Assembly: GCA_023634235.1 (NCBI GenBank)
Contig: JAMKCF010000020.1
Location: forward strand, 11,569,873-11,633,872
DNA from: Pisaster brevispinus
Taxonomy: Eukaryota > Echinodermata > Asteroidea > Forcipulatida > Asteriidae
Length of the DNA stretch: 64,000 nucleotides
Direction: 5' to 3'
Below the pieces are notes generated by a model. That model was not told where the DNA came from and made no database searches. It saw nothing but the letters and a program-made list of their open reading frames with translations. Below are positions 1 through 10,970 of the stretch, piece by piece. The position numbers were made by a program, and so were the translations under genes. Numbering within the stretch: the first letter of the stretch is position 1; each line of letters opens with the position of its first letter.

Positions 1-359
1 TTGATCATTTGCAAGGAAGGTGGTAGGTCATAGACAGGTACCTTGCGGTACACCCGGGTGAAGAGCGGAAAATCCGACCCGGAGGTGTTAATACGTACTT
101 GTTTTTGCTGACGTGATGTGAGAAAGTCTGCAGCCCCTGGAATGACAGACGTTGTCATGTTGGATTTTTGTGCCCCGGTGTGTGTGCTAAATACTAGGCA
201 TATTCAGACACATGTTTATTTTCACGATGAAGTTGTTGACAAATTGAGGATTCGAATACAAGTACTCGCTAAAAAACCCCAAAGATGTAACACCATTTGA
301 ACATTTCCACATGTTTATTTTTTACATCAATATTTTAAAAGTGTCACTTCTACTTTTAG

Positions 360-482
360 GTGGTTAAAGATTCCCGGCTTTTCAGCTGCGTGGCGATCCT
401 GGTTGTTTTCGACGCCATCCTGTTGATACTGTGGGAATTACTTGATCCTCTCGAAGTCAAAGAGAAGCTTGGAGCTAAAGTG
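360..482 (+). CDS. GABA-B receptor-like gene 1, TM4 exon
   Basis: The exon is 123 bp, phase 0 to 0, with acceptor TTTTAG and donor GTAAGA. It encodes VVKDSRLF followed by a hydrophobic TM4 and LLDPLEV, the counterpart of IIKDQKLL..VDPLRR in GABBR2. Length and phase equal those of the paralogous exon at 16512..16634. Confidence 0.88.
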
Positions 483-3400
483 GTAAGAATTTGTTTAAGT
501 TTCCACAAATAATTAACACTTTTCTCAGCACAGGTTTCTATTAGACTTAATGGAGTATTTCCATCTATGGTGACGAATTATTACGTCTGACATGATCATT
601 GCTATGTCTGTTTCTGCCGAAACTGAGGGAGGCATGCCAATAGTGCAATACCTTGCCTCATCAATGAAAACTGTGAACTATTTTACATTGCTGCATATGT
701 TTTATATACAATGTACTGTTGTTATGTATAATGTGGGCATACACCTGTTTACTAGTTTTCATTGTTTCTTGTTTTTCTAGAAATTTATTTGTATAAATTA
801 TGTGGACATACGTGTTTACAAGCTGTTTTAAGCCCCTTTCACACGAGTGCAACTTAGCAAGGGTCTCTTGCTAAATTGCAGCATGGTTGTAACATTTTAC
901 TAAATGTACCCCGTGTGAGAGGACAACAATGTTTGTCCTCTTCAGGGTCCCTTGTAAAATCTTGTCAAACATTGCTACATTTTGTCGGAGGTCCGGACCT
1001 ACGACAAAATCGTCCACATAGCGCACAATGGTTGCTAGTTATTTTTGTTTGGCCGTGTGAAAGCTTCCAAAATCAGTCATGCACGGTAACAACAAATAAA
1101 CAATCAACGCTGGTAGAATTCGTCGCAAGTGACCATAGTGATTTATGTGTCGTGTGAAAAGGGCTTTGATCTGAATGTTCATCTTTGTAGATGTGGGTTT
1201 ACACTTGGCTCCTTGTGAGCGTTGTTTGATGTTTTTTTGATGTTATTTTGTAACTGTAAATTCAATGAAATATTTTCTTTGGTAACCAAGATGAATGTTT
1301 TTAATAAACCATGCAAAGTTAAAATGATAATAGAAATGGTTTGTCAGACACAATGGGTCGCGCATGTACACGTTTGTCGGAAACAATGATTCCTACAAAA
1401 AAATGGCTTGTCGAATTCATTCTCCGTGAAACAGATGTACACGTACATAACCATTTTTACACTGGCCTGGTTTTACCCGATTGCAGTTAAAACAGCCGGT
1501 TTAGGGATAGGCTACCTTACAGTCGCTAACAATGTAAATTAATACGGTGCAATAAACACTCTATAAGTATATGGATATTATTAATTAACTGTAATATGAG
1601 GCAGAAGGCACTCCCCATGTTCCCACGCTTTAATACACACTACTTTCCTCTTGCTGAAGTATTCCATTTAAAACCCTCTTAAGAATTCCTGAGATTTCAA
1701 GCACACAATGAAGACACAATAGAGGGGGATGGGGGAGGGGGTGTACCACCGTGCCCTATATTGATCACCAAATGTTATTGACAGTCAGACTCAGTCGGGA
1801 ACTTCTAACACATTTAATTCAAGAGCCCCACTTCCAGTGAATACCCAACGATAGATCAGTTCTCACCGAATTTTCTGCATTAAAAATTGGCCGTGACAGC
1901 TTTTCTTGTTTTGGGGGGTTATTTAGATCGACAAAGACAATGATGACATCGTATACACACCAATCGTCATGATGTGCCAGTCGGCCAATCAGATCTACTG
2001 GATAGGAGCTTTCTACGTCATCAATGGCCTACTTCTAGTATTCGGAGCGTTCTTGGCCTGGGAGACCCGGAAAGTATCCATCCCTGCACTCAATGATTCC
2101 AAGTATATTGGTAAGATGTAGTTCATTGGTAATTAGTTGGTACCCGCTGTCACCTCGCTAAACGTGGATTGATTCAACGTTCTTGTGAAAATACCGTGAC
2201 AGGTGTTTTTTTGTTGCTGTCTCAGCAAGTAGACACTGTTTTCAGCTTAAACTTTCACATGTGACTTTTATTGTATCTTCTTTATAATTTTGAGTTGACA
2301 AAAACCTATTGGCCTAAATGACCCTATTTTGAAGAAACCATCTACAGTATTTATAATCTGCCTCTTTTTCAGTTGATTTTTGCCGATTTATATATCCTTT
2401 TGTGAGAGTTTGCCATTTTATTTATTTTCTATTTCAATGCATTTTTTACCCCATAAATATATTTTGTTTTTAAGGTCAGTCTATGAAACTCAAATGGGCT
2501 TTTTCTCATATTATGCTTACTATACATGTAATTGTTTTTGAAACAAAGACACAATTACTGTAATTGTCATAAATATTAATTTTATTTCACAATTTGTTAG
2601 TCTTTTATTTATTGTTATTATATAATCTTTAAAAAAAAAGGTATAGGGTCATACTTTGGTAAGTACTCCAATAGTGAATGACTGTAAAATCTTACTTTTA
2701 AGGAGAACTGCAGCTGTTGCCAATATAAAGTATTTTGAGAAAAGTATTCCCTTCGAAGAAATATGGTTTGGATACTTTTTCAAACCCAAACATTTGAATT
2801 TGAGTGATTATTCATGCATGATTGTTTCTAAAATGTCTGAGTGCTGGTGTCCGTTTGCGAACGCTGAAGCCAGAGATGCGGTTGGTACCCGCTATCACCT
2901 CGCTAAACGAGGATTGATTCAACGTTCTAAGATCTTGTGAAAATACCGTGACAGGTTGTTGTTTGCTGTTGTCTCAGCAAGTAGACACTGTAAATCAGCT
3001 TAAGCTTTCACATGTGACTATTATCGATCTCCTCTACAATTTTGTCTTGACAAAAACCTACCTATGACCCTATGACACACACCCGAAATAAAGAGAAGTT
3101 AACAGATATAATAAATTGCGAAAAGGCCCAATTACTAACGTTTGAGTGTGATGTTGTCTTCCCAGGTATCTGCCTGTATAACATCATGATTCTGTCATTC
3201 CTTGGAGCACCAGTTTCCTTCGTCTTAGAGGAGAGAAATTCTCACTACATACTAGTCTCGGCAGTGATCTGGCTGGCAACGACACTTACACTATGCGTAT
3301 TGTTCGTTCCTAAGGTATGGAGTAAATGTATTTTAAGACATGTGAAAAAAAACTATTTCGTACGTACAAATGAGTAATTCGTACGTAAGAAGCATCTATA

Positions 3401-4064
3401 TCAGACTTCACCTATGCACCCTGGACCCTCAGAATTTCGGGTGGGAGTATCAACTATTCGAGTGGAAAAATTAAAAAAATACATTGTCAACTGAATGTCA
3501 AAGAAACAGTGCTCTGAATCGTCGCTAAAAAAAATGGCAACATTGTACACTCTAAAACTCCTGGGTCAAAATTTTACCAGATTCTGAGGGGCCTGACCCA
3601 TTTTGGGTCGAGCTGACGCAGAAATTGGTTAAACACGGGATTTTTATTCGGATTATGTGTCATGTTGACCCTTTTCTGGGTAATTTGAACACAGACTACG
3701 GGTCATACTGACCCAGAGCTGGGGTCAGGCCCCACGGGACCCGGATCCGAGTCAAGTCTGACCCGGAAGTGTTCAAGCACAAATGGTATCCATTATGCCA
3801 CTCTATCAACAGGGATATTGACATTAAATTATTACCATTACACTACAGATAAAAACACGACATGAAGTCCAGCCAGCTCAGAACACGAATGTAACAGCAA
3901 TCACAGTGCAAAACATGCCAAGTACCAGTACCACTGAAACGAAAAACGAAGTTCTGCGCCTGCGCAAGGAAGTCGGTCTGTTGCGAAGGAGAATTAAGGA
4001 CTGCACATGTTCGGTGGTAAGTAATGGGCGCGCAGGGGAGGGGGGGGGGGCACACTTATTTTAA
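360..4064 (+). CDS. GABA-B receptor-like class C GPCR, 3' part (four exons)
   Basis: This is the C-terminal half of a metabotropic GABA-B-type receptor. Exons are 360..482, 1927..2110, 3166..3314 and 3849..4016 (or to the stop at 4064), each with an AG acceptor, and the first three with clear GT donors. They encode TM4 through TM7 and a short tail. Family hallmarks are FLAWETRKVSIPALNDSKYI after TM5 and LCVLFVPK at the end of TM7, both close to vertebrate GABBR2. The tail carries a short heptad-like helix (EVLRLRKEVGLLRRRIKDC). The extracellular domain and TM1-3 lie beyond the left edge. The gene faces its paralogue at 10971..39216 tail to tail; about 48 of 61 residues of the TM5 exon are identical. 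No frame break is visible, so it is probably functional. The exact C-terminus is uncertain because a GTAAGT donor at 4017 would allow a further exon. Confidence 0.88.
829..1167. mobile_element. MITE with AGCCC(C/T)TTTCACACG terminal inverted repeats
   Basis: The ends 831..846 and about 1151..1166 are inverted complements (AAGCCCCTTTCACACG against CGTGTGAAAAGGGCTT). Flanks are TTAA on the left and TTGA on the right, which could be a decayed TTAA target as in piggyBac-type elements. No coding potential is seen. The element lies in the intron between the TM4 and TM5 exons of gene 1. Confidence 0.6.
1927..2110 (+). CDS. GABA-B receptor-like gene 1, TM5 exon
   Basis: The exon is 184 bp, phase 0 to 1, with acceptor ATTTAG and donor GTAAGA. 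It encodes extracellular loop 2, TM5 and the signature FGAFLAWETRKVSIPALNDS, one of the most conserved stretches of GABA-B receptors. It is equal in length and phase to the paralogous exon 12907..13090. Confidence 0.93.
2139..2340 (+). repeat. Dispersed repeat, GGTACCCGCT..CACCTCGCTAAACG family, copy 1
   Basis: Starting at GGTACCCGCTGTCACCTCGC this block matches 2883..3075 for almost 200 bp and, more weakly, 34341..34520. Shared landmarks are AAAATACCGTGACAGG, CTCAGCAAGTAGACACTG and TTTCACATGTGACT. There is no open reading frame of note. It is intronic in gene 1. Confidence 0.7.
2636..2770 (+). repeat. Degenerate fragment of the AAGGCA-ended MITE family
   Basis: The motifs TTTGGTAAGTACTCC, ACTGTAAAATCTTACTT and TATTCCCTTCGAAG follow the same order as in the 5' part of the fuller element at 33242..33599. 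Only the first third is recognisable. It is intronic. Confidence 0.4.
2883..3075 (+). repeat. Dispersed repeat, GGTACCCGCT family, copy 2
   Basis: It is near-identical in its first 140 bp to 2139..2280 (GGTACCCGCTATCACCTCGC, CTCAGCAAGTAGACACTG). It lies in the same gene as copy 1 but in the neighbouring intron, less than 100 bp before the TM6-TM7 exon acceptor. Confidence 0.7.
3166..3314 (+). CDS. GABA-B receptor-like gene 1, TM6-TM7 exon
   Basis: The exon is 149 bp, phase 1 to 0, with acceptor CCCAG and donor GTATGG. It encodes GICLYNIMILSFLGAPVSF (TM6) and a TM7 ending in LCVLFVPK. It is equal in length to the paralogous exon 12037..12185. Confidence 0.92.
3547..3781. mobile_element. MITE of the GGGTCA/TGACCC family, copy 1
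   Basis: The left end ACTCTAAAACTCCTGGGTCA and right end TGACCCGGAAGTGTTCAAG are inverted complements. The interior is rich in TGACCC and GGGTCA words. Similar 220-245 bp elements lie at 8178, 17774, 21799 and 53555. Non-coding. It sits in the intron before the last exon of gene 1. Confidence 0.65.
3849..4064 (+). CDS. GABA-B receptor-like gene 1, C-terminal tail exon
   Basis: The acceptor is CACTACAG. The exon encodes IKTRHEVQPAQNTN, a Ser/Thr-rich linker and a short amphipathic helix (EVLRLRKEVGLLRRRIKDC). After TCSV the frame either meets a GTAAGT donor at 4017 or reads through a G-run to a TAA at 4062..4064. The paralogue also ends just after the helix, which favours a short tail in either case. 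The end coordinate given is the read-through stop. Confidence 0.7.
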   Translation: MKTRHEVQPAQNTNVTAITVQNMPSTSTTETKNEVLRLRKEVGLLRRRIKDCTCSVVSNGRAGEGGGAHLF

Positions 4065-4610
4065 TTGTTCAATTTGCTTATGTTGAACAAATTTGGTAAA
4101 CATTTCTTCCGTGCCGAGACTTGGACAGGTTCCTTTTGTTTTTGTACGTCGGGATACGTGACCAAGTTTTTAAAGTTAGCTGCAGTAACGTAGATTGTGC
4201 AGAATTATACAATATGTTACGACTTGGGAGGCTGATGTATCAGGGAACTGTACCTGCGAATTGTTACTGTTGGCCACACCCTTTCGGTGAATGTAGAAAC
4301 AACGGTCTAGTCAGGTTGAAATTATAGCGTATGCACTTAAACGAGACGAACCAGCAAGCGAAGCGTATACAGCCTTTACGGTGTCCGGGACCTGGCCCGC
4401 TTCATGGCCCCGTGAAAATTACTTTAACATTAGGCACTCTTTGGTGCAATCTATGGGACATTTTAGAGGTTTTTTTTTTACACAATATGCTTACCCATTT
4501 TGAAATATGCTTGACAAGAAGTTGCCTTTTAACATATGTTTTGTTGGAGTATTTTTATGTTGTTTTTGGGTTGAAAATACCGATTGAAGACAAGCAGCGG
4601 CCTGCTGTCT

Positions 4611-4763
4611 CAATGGGAGACTTTGGAACGTTAGGTGGCAGCAGACTTACAGGTAAATTTCCACTGTTTATTTAGTTTTGAGCAAGCGCACATTACCGAT
4701 ACCAATGGATTTACCTGGTAAGTCTGCTGCCACCTAGCGTCCCAAAAGTTCCCCGTTGGAACA
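4611..4763. repeat. Long hairpin (foldback) with ~47-bp arms
   Basis: The left arm GGTGGCAGCAGACTTACAGG is matched by the right arm CTGGTAAGTCTGCTGCCACC, and similarity extends to about 47 bp on each side with a loop of roughly 55 bp. It may be a small MITE or a transcribed hairpin. It lies 3' of gene 1. Confidence 0.65.
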
Positions 4764-5285
4764 GACTTTGTGGCATAAGTCATAACTATTACGCACACGG
4801 TTGTTGTACAGCAATTTGTTATTGCAAAATGTTACTTCACCCTCCCCCCTCGCTTCACTCTCCTCTCTTTCTCCCCTTTGTTTATTTCTTCATTTATTTC
4901 TTCCTCTCCTACTTTTCTTTAAAAAATTATTAAATTTTGCTAGGGAGCACGTGCCCCCGTGGTCCCATCGATCCGCGTTTGCCTATTAAATTGACAATTA
5001 TTTTAAACCTATTTTGAAACTCGTTTATTCAACATCGTGCAGTACAAAGTTCTTTATAAACTTGTGGCTCGTAAGACATCGTAACAAAACCTTCGTGTTG
5101 AGTTTGTTTTGTAGTAAAATGATACCAATATGACCGATTTGACGTCCTTGGTATTTGTCCGGGCCTTCTGCTGAGTGGTGATAAATATTCATTTGGAATT
5201 ATTCATCGAAAATGACCGCATTTGATTGGTTAAAATTCTTTGCCATTGATAAACTACGCTACATAATAAAAAAAAACTGCGTCCA

Positions 5286-5437
5286 GGGGTCGGTTTCACA
5301 AAGCACTAAGATTCATCTTAAGATGAGTTGCCAGTATTACCATAATGATTTGTATTGTGATATCACACTTTGCTTAGCAAGTAAGAGTGATTTGCCGTTA
5401 AGATAGATCTTAGCTGTTTGTGAAATCGAGCTCAGGC
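5286..5437. mobile_element. MITE with TTTCACAAA ends, copy 1
   Basis: The left end GGTTTCACAAAG and right end TTTGTGAAATCGAGCTC are inverted. The interior contains CTAAGATTCATCTTAAGATG and a mirrored AAGATAGATCTTAGC. Related copies are at about 12298..12413 and 52811..52936. Non-coding. Confidence 0.65.
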
Positions 5438-8177
5438 CTTACTTAAGTACGAAGTCGGGGCTACATTTAGGTACAAGGTTGACGCTCATTCTGGTCCGGT
5501 TTACATTTTGGGCTATTAGGGGTTACACGGGCATCAATGGATGAGAGGACGTTGTTCACTTTGGTGTCATGTTGTTTCTGTGTGGTTTATTTGAAGCCGC
5601 TTACTTCTTGACAAAAACAATGTTGACAAGTTTACAAGGTGATAACAAAATATACAATGCTACATTCAACAGATGTGATTTGTAAACAGCTATCAAGAAA
5701 CATTTGACATTATTGTGTATGTGTTAACAATGTGGTAACATTTCAGTGATAAAACGTCACTCTAGAGAAAATTATAATGAAAAAGAAAAATAACATTCAT
5801 TTATAATGTAACACTTTTAATCGATAATAGTCCTATTTTCAGATTTAACTTAAGTTTTCTATTCAACAAAATGACAATGTATGAGCATGGAATTTGTACG
5901 GTATAAAAACATATATATTCCACAATGCTTTTGAAACTTGAAATTGCACCTGTTTCTCTCAAACACTGACAAGTAGTTATTTATGTGTTTATTTATTGAT
6001 TGATTTGTTGGTTAGTCGATTGGTTGGTTGATTGATTGATTTGATTGAAATCTAACTTGTGCTTTCGTTCATAGGAGACTGCTGAAAGGAAATAACAACA
6101 GATGATTTGTTATGAATGCTACACTCCGAAACGGCTTGCTTTCCAGTAGCAAAGTAGAATGACGATTCAAGCAAATATCCCTCCAAAATGTGTGGTTCTC
6201 CTTTTAATTTGTGAACTAACACGGACTGTAATCTTGTGTGGAGTCAAAACGTTGGTTCTGCAAAGAGGCGTGGATCTGGAGGCAGAGAAACGCAATGGAA
6301 TTTTCAACAATGCATACGGGTTTATCAATAAAGGGTTAAACAACAAAGCTTTACCAGATTACACTGCCATAACGGCAACTCAACAGTGTTAATTTTGCTT
6401 GGTTTGGTGTGACCAAATAAGACTTAGGATTTTCCAAAGAATATGATGTGATTTACTTTACAGAAGCACAATATAAATAATATAACTAATTGTAATATAA
6501 GAAGTGGGTAATAATTTTAAAATTGTATTTCGGTTAGCGTGGTTCAATACAAGTTATTAATACATGTATAAAATAAAAATTACGTGGTTTTTTGGTTCCC
6601 CTTCTCAAATCCAACATAATTTTTTGAATCCAGAGTCATAGTTGGAAAGTGTTTCAATTCTTATGAACATGATTAAGACGTTTTACAGATGGCAAGAAAC
6701 AGTATAGAGGCTGTTTTATTATTATTTCGTTGAAGAAGAACATTCGCAATGAAGATCGGTCGAGAACTTCTGTTTAAAAAATTGCGTGTTGGAAAATGTA
6801 TTTACTTATTTTTTAAGAAATACATTTTCTGAAAGTCAATAAAAGTATATATTTTTAAATAAGTAAATAAAAAGATGAAGGGATGGGTTGATGACTAAAT
6901 TTGTACTGAAATTTTGAACTGCGACAATAAGCCATTTCGGTGCACTGTAAAACAAGTCTGGTCTGTGTGATGGTCTTAAGTTTTTTCTGACCTGGTGAGT
7001 TTTCGATCTTGTGCGGTCAACCGAAGCAAGTTCGTCTTGGAGCCGGCTTATCACTTTCTTTCCGCTACTCTGTGAATTACGAAACGATTTTCGGTCAAAC
7101 CGAATTAAAAATAAATAAATAAATAATGGGCGTACTATTGAGTCGACCTCGGACCCATACTGATGTTGTCTTCTCTGAACTAAAATGGGTCTCCATCGAA
7201 GAAAGGTGGAAGCTTAATAAAATCATGCTCCTATAATGTTGTTGATGTGAGTTCCATCAGCTATGGTCGTGTGACCGATTTACACAAATGGCAACACATA
7301 GTTTTCGAACCAGAAACGCAAAATGTACTGGGTTGTGCGTCCCTAAAAGTTTGGGCTGAGAAAGGTAAAAGAAACATTGAAAGCCCCTGTTTATGGCAAA
7401 GCTTGCCAAAAAGATTGAGAACTGCGCCAACATTAGAATGTCGTATTGCCATGTATTTCCTTTATTGACCTCTTGAACAACGCGGAACCCACCTCCGCGC
7501 AATGCGCGTCTACCATGTCCACCATTTTGGAAGTCACCCTTGTGTACGTTTTAACTCCCAAAATGAAGGACGGAATAGGCGCGTGTGAGAGCGCTGCGCG
7601 TTGTGCAAGGGATCAAGATAGACTATGATTTCCTTTGATTGATTCCTTCTTACTATTCTCAAACAAAGGTATTGTTTTTGTTTTAGTTCCAACTTAACAT
7701 TTTAGCATGATTACACTCACAATCATAGGGTATTTATATTTATTGTCAAAATCGTTCCTTTTTGTGTCATGATACTCAATATGTTTTGCTGTTTGATAGG
7801 TTTTGCATTTTCGTGGCTCTTATTTGAAGGTTTGTTGTGTTTGATTTAATGTAACATTCCCCCAAATCGCAGACTGGTAGGTTTATTCTACATGAAGAAC
7901 ACTTAATAACAACGACAATAATAATAACATTAGTATGAATAACACTACCAATAGCCTATTAACAATATCAGTAAGAATAGGGCTAATTGATACCATACAA
8001 ATCGACATTTAGATTTTGTTCAAGAAAAAACAAACAAACCGAAAACCCCAAAACAACAATGCTGTTTTGATACATTTTAAATCGAGTGTCTTTGTTATTT
8101 GTGATAACCGAACATTTTTGTCTGACCATTTGGAGTTCTTCCGTCGTACGTATACTAATTAGAAACTAGCTAGCCCA

Positions 8178-8411
8178 TACCCTAAAAACTTCCCGGTCAA
8201 AATTGGCTCAGATTCTGGTTCCTGTGGGGCCTGACCCATTTGTGGGTCAGTAATACCCATGATCTGTTTCAAAGTGACACAGAAATGGGTTAAACTGAGT
8301 TGAAATTCCATTTGTAAAGACCAATTAGCGGGTCAGCTTGACCCAGTTATTGGTCAGGCGCACTGGGACCCAGAAGCTGGATCAACTTGTTCCCGGAAGT
8401 TTTTAAAGTGC
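8178..8411. mobile_element. MITE of the GGGTCA/TGACCC family, copy 2
   Basis: The ends are CCTAAAAACTTCCCGGTCAA and CCCGGAAGTTTTTAAAGTGC, inverted over about 22 bp, the best-preserved termini of the five copies. The interior has GGGGCCTGACCCATTTGTGG. Non-coding and intergenic. Confidence 0.7.
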
Positions 8412-9199
8412 AGGAGTAGTCACTCGTGCACACAATCTATATACTAATGCAAGTAACGTGTCTGTTTGTGTAAGAAAAACTCCCAGGTGCCTGTATAGAT
8501 CGGGCTGCAAATTTTCGTACGGCCTTTTTTCGGTCCGGTGATCATACTAAGGGGGTACGATTTTTTTTAAATTTTCTTCGTATTTCAAAATTTGATTTAT
8601 TTCACATATTTCTTTTGAAAAGAGGATGAACGAACGCAAGGTATGAAAGCGCGGCTGATGATTTACGAAAACATGCCCAACGAAAACAACGTTGACGTGC
8701 GGCACAAATCACGTGCGGCACCAAAACCTGGCCCGCAACCCACCCGCAAACCCGGCCGCTCTCCCATTTGGGTCAAGTTCGCACATGGACCATTCATTAT
8801 GCATAAATTATTATTACGCCGATTTCAAATGGTACAACATCTGGGCCCAATTTTATTATTTCCTGCCGACACGTCTGTGTGTGTGTATCTCTCTGTGTAC
8901 TATAGAAAATACATTTCCATTATCATTTTAATTTTCTGAATCGACCAAACAATTACCTCGACCAATCACCACAGGAAACTAACAGCCTCGCGAAAGGCCG
9001 CCGAAGGCGGCCTTTTTGCGAGTGTACATAAAGAAAATTGCTATTTATTAAGTTGCTATTTATTAAACTGGAATTTTCGAACCAACATTTGTGTTAAGTG
9101 CCTCAGTATGTTAGAGTATGTATTTTGTTGGTGCACTGTACCAAGTTGTTCATACACTGTATACAAGTATCTTTCTATTTCCAGTCTTAGTTATGGTGC

Positions 9200-9770
9200 T
9201 CCGTACAGAGCACAGCGTGCGTCTTGGTTGTGGATTGCTCCGTCGGAGTTTGAGTTGTCCGTCTGTGCGGCACCTAAATGTAGCCCGAGCCCTTAATGTC
9301 GCCCGACCTAAATGTAGCCCCAAAGTTGTACCTAGATGTCGCCCGGGCGACATCTAGGTACAACTTTGGGGCTACATTTAGGTCGGGGCGACATCTAGGT
9401 ACAACTTTGGGGCTACATTTAGGTCGGGGCGACATCTAGGTACAACTTTTGGGGCTACATTTAGGTCGGGGCGACATCCAGGTACACTTTTGGGGCTACA
9501 TTTAGGTCGGGCGACATCTAGGTACAACTTTGGGGCTACATTTAGGTCGGGGCGACATTAAGGGCTCGGGCTACATTTAGGTGCCGCACATCCGTCAGAG
9601 TCGTGAGCTGACAGTCGAAGTCGTGAGAAGGTCCGTCGGAGTGGTAGAGATTGTTCAGTCGGAGATGTGAGTTTGCCGTCGAATTTTGTAAGAAGTTGCG
9701 TCAGAGCGGGTTTTTCCGTCGGGGTTGAGAGTTCGCGGCTGTCGGAGTTGTGTGTCGGCCAATCGTATTT
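9200..9770. repeat. Degenerate TCCGTCGGAGTT-type minisatellite interrupted by a foldback array
   Basis: Imperfect units of roughly 18-25 bp built on CCGTCGGAGT and GTCGTGAG occur on both sides of the foldback element (9225-9263 and 9591-9770). Short frames across it are by-products of the repeat. Confidence 0.5.
9264..9590. mobile_element. Foldback element: 44-bp tandem array inside inverted ends
   Basis: The outer ends TGTGCGGCACCTAAATG and CATTTAGGTGCCGCACA are perfect inverted repeats that continue through CCCTTAATGTCGCCC. Inside, a unit of about 44 bp (GACATCTAGGTACAACTTT then GGGGCTACATTTAGGTC) is repeated about five times, with one unit inverted. This makes an 80-bp perfect palindrome centred at 9344/9345. 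TCCGTC directly flanks both sides (9258..9263 and 9591..9596), a possible target duplication. Non-coding. Confidence 0.75.
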
Positions 9771-9918
9771 GGCTCACATTTCTGACGGCCAACTCACTCA
9801 ATTGGGGCAATCTACAACCACGACGGAGGCTGTCCTCTTCGGAATTTATTGTAAATAGACCCCTTGCATTGGCCGCCATTGTTGAGGTCAAACAAAGGAA
9901 ATGTGTACGTGCGTAGGC

Positions 9919-9970
9919 ACCACTGATCTCTATTATACTGAGTATACTCAGTATAATAGAGATCAGTGGT
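9919..9970. repeat. Perfect 52-bp palindrome
   Basis: ACCACTGATCTCTATTATAC on the left is mirrored exactly to the centre at 9944/9945. TAGGCACC occurs directly on both sides (from 9914 and from 9970), so it looks like a minimal palindromic insertion with a 6- to 8-bp target duplication. Confidence 0.8.
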
Positions 9971-10607
9971 AGGCACCCTGCACAACGCTCAGCCAACATT
10001 TGACCATAGTGACGGCTCTGTTTGGGCTTGTGGGATGGGGTCTATTGTTTTTCTAGCTAGAAGTACAGTGTGTTACGAGCTGTATGGATGACTTTTTGAG
10101 GAGGCATCATTTGTGACGAAGTAACTTCTTCGTTGCTGTTGAATAATAAGATCACCGACTATGCTGCTGCAAACGAGTGTTGTCAATAAAAATGCGGTCC
10201 TGCCCAGAACATTTTTTAACGAAAATAAAATAGATTAAACATTCTCAAAAATCATGCCAATTTAAGGAAACTTTAGTGGATTAAAGAAAACAGTGAATGT
10301 GTGTAGGTTAGGCCTAGATATCTTCAAAATAACACGTAATCGAATAGGAGCTGAAAACCCAAGAAAGGGATCCACAGAGCTAAAAGTCAGGGCATGGTGT
10401 CACTAGGGCAGTCTGGTGAACAACATATTTCTTTATCCTTTACTGTCTTGCATTTGCGTACATGGCGGGCTGTGATCTTTGTAGTGTAGAATTCCTGAAA
10501 CATCAACGTATTAGTCAGTTAAAGGGAAGGCTGTGCTAAGCTCTTGTCCGCATCGCTTGTTTCGCTAATCGCCTATTCGGGGAAGAAGAAGAAGAAGAAG
10601 AAAAGGA

Positions 10608-10613
10608 TTTATT
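10608..10613 (-). promoter_or_regulatory. Candidate poly(A) signal AATAAA of receptor gene 2
   Basis: AATAAA reads on the minus strand about 360 bp past the TAG stop at 10971. It is an inference from position only; other A/T-rich signals nearby are possible. Confidence 0.35.
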
Positions 10614-10970
10614 ATTAATGGTTACAGGAGGGTCTTTAAGTAATACAGCATCTTTTTACGTGTTTTATGCAATATTTTACTGGTAGAAGACTATTTTTCA
10701 CCCACAAATTTAATGAAAACAGAATTAAAACATGCACCCAGTAAGTTTCACATGAGATGAAAGAAGTTGAACCAAAGAGGGCGCTGTCAAAATAATTTCT
10801 TGAACAATTGACCGTGTTGGGGGGGGGGGTGGGTTCGGAGGACACTTTCTCCAGGGGGACAGAATCTCCTGGCTCACCGGCACGTCAATCCGGAAGTCGC
10901 CGTTTCAAATCCTGTTTTGTGTCAATTTGTAATACTGTATATAGAACAAGTTATAAGGAATGATGGGTAT

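Larger units (their letters stand above)
4065..10970. other. Convergent intergenic region, repeat-rich, no supported gene
   Basis: This lies between the 3' ends of the two GABA-B-receptor-like genes. It holds a foldback hairpin, three MITEs or remnants, a 44-bp foldback array and a 52-bp palindrome (listed separately). All open frames are short and none carries a motif I recognise. The stretches 5440-8170 and 10000-10960 show only A/T-rich sequence, short simple repeats and a GAA run at about 10581-10601. Confidence 0.6.

Noticed and set aside
9118..9357. Plus- and minus-strand frames across 9.1-9.4 kb
   Set aside because: They run into the foldback array and minisatellite and have no protein similarity I recognise.
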